Of a DNA stretch of 64,000 nucleotides, positions 60,889-64,000 are shown piece after piece; within the stretch, counting starts at the first letter, position 1, and each line of letters opens with the position of its first letter. The notes under the pieces are model-generated. The model worked only from the letters and a program-made list of their open reading frames with translations, was not told the DNA's origin and searched no databases. Source of the DNA: an uncultured Clostridia bacterium (GTDB lineage Bacteria > Bacillota > Clostridia > TANB77 > CAG-508). Where the stretch lies: the NCBI GenBank assembly GCA_934130935.1, contig CAKOYQ010000006.1:1-64000 (forward strand), in the 5' to 3' direction. A program made the translations under genes and the position numbers.

Positions 60889-61716
60889 ATGATATTAAAA
60901 GTTGAAAATCTTATAGCACTATTTTTTATATATTCAATAGCTGGTTGGATAATGGAATCAGTAAATATATCCATAAGGAATAAAAAAATTACCAATAGAG
61001 GATTTTTAGTTGGCCCATATTGTCCGATATATGGTTGGGGAGTAGTGTTGATAACAATTTTATTACAAAGATATCATGAAGATATAGTTACAACGTTTTT
61101 CTTATCAATTCTAATTTGCGGAACTCTCGAATATGCAACAAGTTATTTTATGGAAAAAATATTTAAAGCAAGATGGTGGGATTATAGTACTAGAAAATTT
61201 AATATAAATGGACGCATATGTCTTGAAACATTGATTCCATTTGGAATTGCAGGGACAGCTATTACTATGTGGATAAATCCATTTTTACTAAAATATATTA
61301 ATATGATTCCAGTTGAGATAATGCAAATAATCCTAGGAGTAATAAGTATATTATTTATTGTGGATATTATAGTTTCCTTTAAAATAATTCTTAATTTAAA
61401 GGAAATGTCAAGAGAGTTTAAAGATAATACTGATGAAATTTCTAATAAAGTTAAAATGATAATAAAAAAGAAAATGGTTTTATACAGAAGACTTGTTAGA
61501 GCATTTCCTAGAATTAAAGAAAATGTTTTTTATAGCAAATGGGATGAAATAAAGAAGAAAATAGAGGAATCTAAAGAGGAAATTGCTATAAAAATTGATA
61601 ATTCTAAAGAAGAAATAAAAAATAAAATTAATTCTTCTAAAGCTGAAATTAGAGGAATGTTAGATACTTCTAAAAAGAATTATCAAAGATTACATAGAAA
61701 AAAAGAAGAAAAATAA
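60889..61716 (+). CDS. CmpB-family (putative ABC-transporter type IV) membrane protein
   Basis: 275 residues. The N-terminal two thirds has five or six hydrophobic helices and the CmpB hallmarks FFIYSIAGWIMES, RGFLVGPYCPIYGWGVV, TLEYATSYFMEKIFKARWWDYS and NINGRICLETLIPFGI. The last 80 residues are a charged helix with a repeating SKEEI pattern (EESKEEIAIKIDNSKEEI). The family label comes from domain databases; transport has not been shown. It ends at a terminator shared with the convergent dapA. Confidence 0.88.
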   Translation: MILKVENLIALFFIYSIAGWIMESVNISIRNKKITNRGFLVGPYCPIYGWGVVLITILLQRYHEDIVTTFFLSILICGTLEYATSYFMEKIFKARWWDYSTRKFNINGRICLETLIPFGIAGTAITMWINPFLLKYINMIPVEIMQIILGVISILFIVDIIVSFKIILNLKEMSREFKDNTDEISNKVKMIIKKKMVLYRRLVRAFPRIKENVFYSKWDEIKKKIEESKEEIAIKIDNSKEEIKNKINSSKAEIRGMLDTSKKNYQRLHRKKEEK

Positions 61717-61727
61717 TATAAAAAGAG

Positions 61728-61772
61728 AACAAATAAGAGAAAATTCAAAATTTTCCTTATTTGTTTTCTTTT
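61728..61772. terminator. Convergent terminator between cmpB-like gene and dapA
   Basis: AACAAATAAG (61728-61737) pairs with CTTATTTGTT (61756-61765), with an inner GAAAAT/ATTTTC, then TTCTTTT. Confidence 0.8.
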
Positions 61773-61786
61773 AGTAGCACATCAAT

Positions 61787-62344
61787 TTAAATCAAAAGCT
61801 TTTCAAGTTGGCTTTTTAAAGTAGGAGAGCATTTAACTAATGGAAGTCTAGGATTGCCAAAATCATATCCAAGCAAATTAATAGCTTCTTTAACTGGGAT
61901 AGGGTTAGTTTCAGCAAATAGTGCATTAATCAATGGTAAGGCTTGTAATTGGTAATAACAAGCTTCATCAGTAGCTTTTTTAAAAAATGAATTAGTAATG
62001 CTACAAGCATGTTTTGGAGCAACATTTGACAATACTGAAATTACGCCTTTTCCTCCAAGAGAAAGAATTGGAACAATTTGATCATCATTTCCAGAATAAA
62101 TGCTAAAATCATTACCACATAATGATGCTATTTTAGCAATTTGAGAGATATTCCCACTTGCTTCTTTAATTCCAACGATATTATCTATTTGGGATAATTC
62201 AAAACAGGTTTCTGGTGTAATATTTATTCCAGTTCTGCTTGGAACATTATATAAAATAATTGGCAAAGAAACAGAATCTGATATAGCTTTAAAGTGTTTA
62301 ATTAGACCGAGTTTGGGTTGTTTTATTATAATATGGAGTAACAA
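61787..62344 (-). pseudogene. dapA: DapA, C-terminal part (after frameshift)
   Basis: Continues dihydrodipicolinate synthase: GLIKHFKAISDSVSLPIILYNVPSRTG (active-site tyrosine region), IVGIKEASGNI (Schiff-base lysine), FSIYSGNDDQIVP, then the usual helical C-terminus (NPIPVKEAINLLG). It joins the upstream piece at 62304-62316, where one base too many shifts the frame. The first residues of this reading (before KLGLIKHF) are out-of-frame sequence. Either a real inactivating mutation or a sequencing error. Confidence 0.85.
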
Positions 62345-62669
62345 CTAAAAGACCATCTGCTCCAAGCTTTTCTGCTAAGATAGACATTTCAATCGCTGTA
62401 GAAGTATTGTTTGACCCTGTTCCAACAATTACAGGGATTTTTGAATTATCAGTAGTTTGAACAGTTTCTATTGCACATTTAATAGCTGTAGTTTTTTCTT
62501 CTTTTGTCATTGTACTAGCTTCTCCAGTTGTGCCACAAACAACAAGTGCATCTATACCAGAAGAAATCTGAAATTTAATAAATCTTTTAAATTCTTCAAT
62601 ATTAACATTATTTTGATAAAAAGGAGTGGCAAGAGCGGTTGCTACACCTGTAAATAAACATTTTTTCAT
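62298..62669 (-). pseudogene. dapA: DapA, N-terminal part (before frameshift)
   Basis: 4-hydroxy-tetrahydrodipicolinate synthase makes the first lysine/diaminopimelate-specific intermediate from pyruvate and aspartate semialdehyde. This piece carries MKKCLFTGVATALATPF, VVCGTTGEASTM (GTTGE motif) and LLVVTPYYNKTTQ, then goes out of frame (TRSN, stop). The normal continuation is in the entry at 61787. The start at 62669 follows GAGGTG, 18 bases behind asd. Loss of DapA would require another route or copy for cell-wall diaminopimelate. Confidence 0.88.
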
Positions 62670-62687
62670 AAGACACCTCTTCTTTAA

Positions 62688-63707
62688 TTAAAAATTTTTT
62701 AAAATTAATTTTTCCATAATTTGAATAGCATTAGTTGCAGCTCCTTTTCTAAGATTGTCAGCAACAACCCATAAATTAAGACCATTTTGAACACTATAAT
62801 CTTTTCTAATTCTACCAACAAAAACGTCGTCATGTCCATTGGCTATAGAAGATATAGGATATATATCATTTTTTATGTCATCTTTGACAGTAATGCCAGG
62901 AGAGCTTTTTAAAATATGTTTTACATCTTCAATAGAAAAAGAGTTTTCAAATTCTATATTTATACTTTCTCCATGACAGTTTTTTATTGGAACTCGGACA
63001 GCAGTTGCGGTAACGGGAAGAGTTGGATGCCCTAAAATTTTTCGGGTTTCATTAATGATTTTCATTTCTTCTTTCGTATATCCATTAATTAAAAAAGAAT
63101 CAATGTGAGGCAAGCAGTTGTCATATATAGGATGAGAAAATTTTATTAAAGGTATATTATTAGGATTATCAGAAGAGCTGTTTTTATATCCATTTTCTAA
63201 ATCTTGTAGACCTAGTTTTCCTGCACCAGAAACAGCCTGATATGTAGAATATACAATTCTTTTAATTTTAAAATTATCATCTAATGGTTTTAGTACAACA
63301 ACAGCTTGAATTGTAGAGCAATTAGGGTTAGCTATTATATTATTGTGAGAGAAAACATCTTGGAAATTTACTTCTGGAACAATTAGAGGAACATCATCAT
63401 CCATTCTAAATGTACTACTATTATCAATTACAATACATCCTTTTGAAGCGGCGATTGGAGCAAAATGCCTAGATGTTTGGCCACCAGCTGAAAAAATTGC
63501 AAAATCAAAACCATCATCAAATGAATTATCTGTTAATTCTTGAACAATATATTCTTTTTTCAAAAATTTTAATTTGGTTCCAGCTGATTTTTTTGAGCAA
63601 AAAAGTGAGTATTCAAAGTTGGGAAAATTTTTTTCTTCTAAAACTTTTAATATAGTTCTACCAACTAATCCAGTTGCTCCCACTATTGCTAATTTGTAAT
63701 GTTTCAT
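62688..63707 (-). CDS. asd: Aspartate-semialdehyde dehydrogenase
   Basis: 339 residues; reduces aspartyl phosphate to aspartate semialdehyde for lysine, threonine and methionine synthesis. Rossmann start LAIVGATGLVGRTILKVLEE, IFSAGGQTSR, the catalytic NPNCSTIQ (cysteine), YQAVSGAGKLG, and the substrate region VRVPIKNCHGESINIEF. The ATG at 63707 follows AAAGGAGGAC. dapA follows directly, giving an asd-dapA lysine operon. No lysine riboswitch is recognisable in the upstream 90 bases. Confidence 0.95.
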   Translation of the reverse strand: MKHYKLAIVGATGLVGRTILKVLEEKNFPNFEYSLFCSKKSAGTKLKFLKKEYIVQELTDNSFDDGFDFAIFSAGGQTSRHFAPIAASKGCIVIDNSSTFRMDDDVPLIVPEVNFQDVFSHNNIIANPNCSTIQAVVVLKPLDDNFKIKRIVYSTYQAVSGAGKLGLQDLENGYKNSSSDNPNNIPLIKFSHPIYDNCLPHIDSFLINGYTKEEMKIINETRKILGHPTLPVTATAVRVPIKNCHGESINIEFENSFSIEDVKHILKSSPGITVKDDIKNDIYPISSIANGHDDVFVGRIRKDYSVQNGLNLWVVADNLRKGAATNAIQIMEKLILKNF

Positions 63708-63798
63708 ATTTAATATAGTCCTCCTTTAAAATATGATTAGTTATAAGATTTATAAAATATATATTCAATATGGATGGAAATATGTAACTCAATTTTTC

Positions 63799-63827
63799 TT
63801 GACAAAGTGTTGTATAATGATTATAAT
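63799..63827 (+). promoter_or_regulatory. Consensus promoter near the right edge
   Basis: TTGACA (63799-63804), 17 bases, TATAAT (63822-63827). It reads rightward into the partial family 2 element; no gene begins before the window ends, so its target must lie outside. Confidence 0.65.
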
Positions 63828-63882
63828 ATAACTGTTATTTTATTTTTAATATTTTATGATTTGTTTTTTTATATCAACTGAT

Positions 63883-63970
63883 GTGAACTCTTTCCATAAA
63901 ATTACAAAGAATTTCTAAAATTTCTCCATGCACATTCGTCATTTCATTCAAAACTTATATTTCAAGTTAA
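63883..63970 (-). mobile_element. Family 2 hairpin element, copy 3 (half)
   Basis: Matches the half of copies 1 and 2 from the outer arm to GTTCAC, in minus orientation, then diverges. The second half of the hairpin is missing, so this copy is truncated. Confidence 0.75.
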
Positions 63971-64000
63971 TTTAAATAAAAATATTTGCAACCCTTATAG

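Noticed and set aside
63708..63798. Lysine riboswitch upstream of asd
   Set aside because: The leader is under 100 bases and lacks the conserved helices of that riboswitch.

Overview
The window looks like chromosome from a low-GC Gram-positive anaerobe of the Clostridia type (Bacillota). The grounds are very AT-rich DNA, strong AGGAGG ribosome sites, TTGACA-N17-TATAAT promoters, and a typical gene set: ClpE-type Clp ATPase, AddA, SipW-type signal peptidases, YqeG, CmpB, YwaF and a fused 2-hydroxyacyl-CoA dehydratase activase. The species cannot be named from the sequence.

Layout. 0-7 kb: asnB (minus), rpmF, pyk, rpsO, pnp. 7-15.4 kb is an accessory stretch: an orphan gene of unusual composition; a 1600-residue protein joining an ADP-ribosyltransferase-like N-terminus, an SF2 helicase and six near-identical helicase-associated repeats, with a small overlapping partner gene; a histidine phosphatase; a MazF/PemK-like toxin; two small-RNA-like units; an ORF6N gene remnant; and tRNA-Leu(CAA) with a duplicated 3' end. 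15.5-23.1 kb: clpE, pgsA, hsp20 (with a CIRCE-like operator), and addA broken by a repeat insertion.

25.2-47.9 kb is the most distinctive part, a surface-structure locus. It holds five SipW-type signal peptidase proteins (three with catalytic Ser and His, two with both lost). It also holds at least four TasA/camelysin-like exported proteins, including a probable major subunit at 35096 under a strong promoter, and two further membrane-anchored exported proteins. A membrane-anchored McrB-like AAA+ ATPase with a DUF2357-like partner, cytosolic coiled-coil proteins, and a giant glycine-rich repeat protein of about 2,850 residues interrupted by a +1 frameshift complete it. I infer a dedicated export and assembly system for a surface fibre or giant adhesin. 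The AAA+/DUF2357 pair inside it is unexpected, because relatives of those proteins are best known from restriction-type defence.

48-64 kb returns to housekeeping: ywaF-like, polA, a lytic transglycosylase, yqeG, a prepilin peptidase, pepP-like, efp, the dehydratase activase, cmpB-like, and a dapA (frameshifted)-asd operon on the minus strand.

Two dispersed repeat families cross the window. Family 1 is a unit of about 31 bp (GGGCAAAAAYGG...GAACCGACCCC...AATKKCCC) in about 20 copies; it lies within or against asnB, addA, a ywaF-like gene and the polA end. Family 2 is a hairpin element of about 180-207 bp in three copies, with compensatory changes between its arms. At 51.5-51.9 kb a family 2 element is framed by two perfectly inverted 96-bp family 1 arrays.
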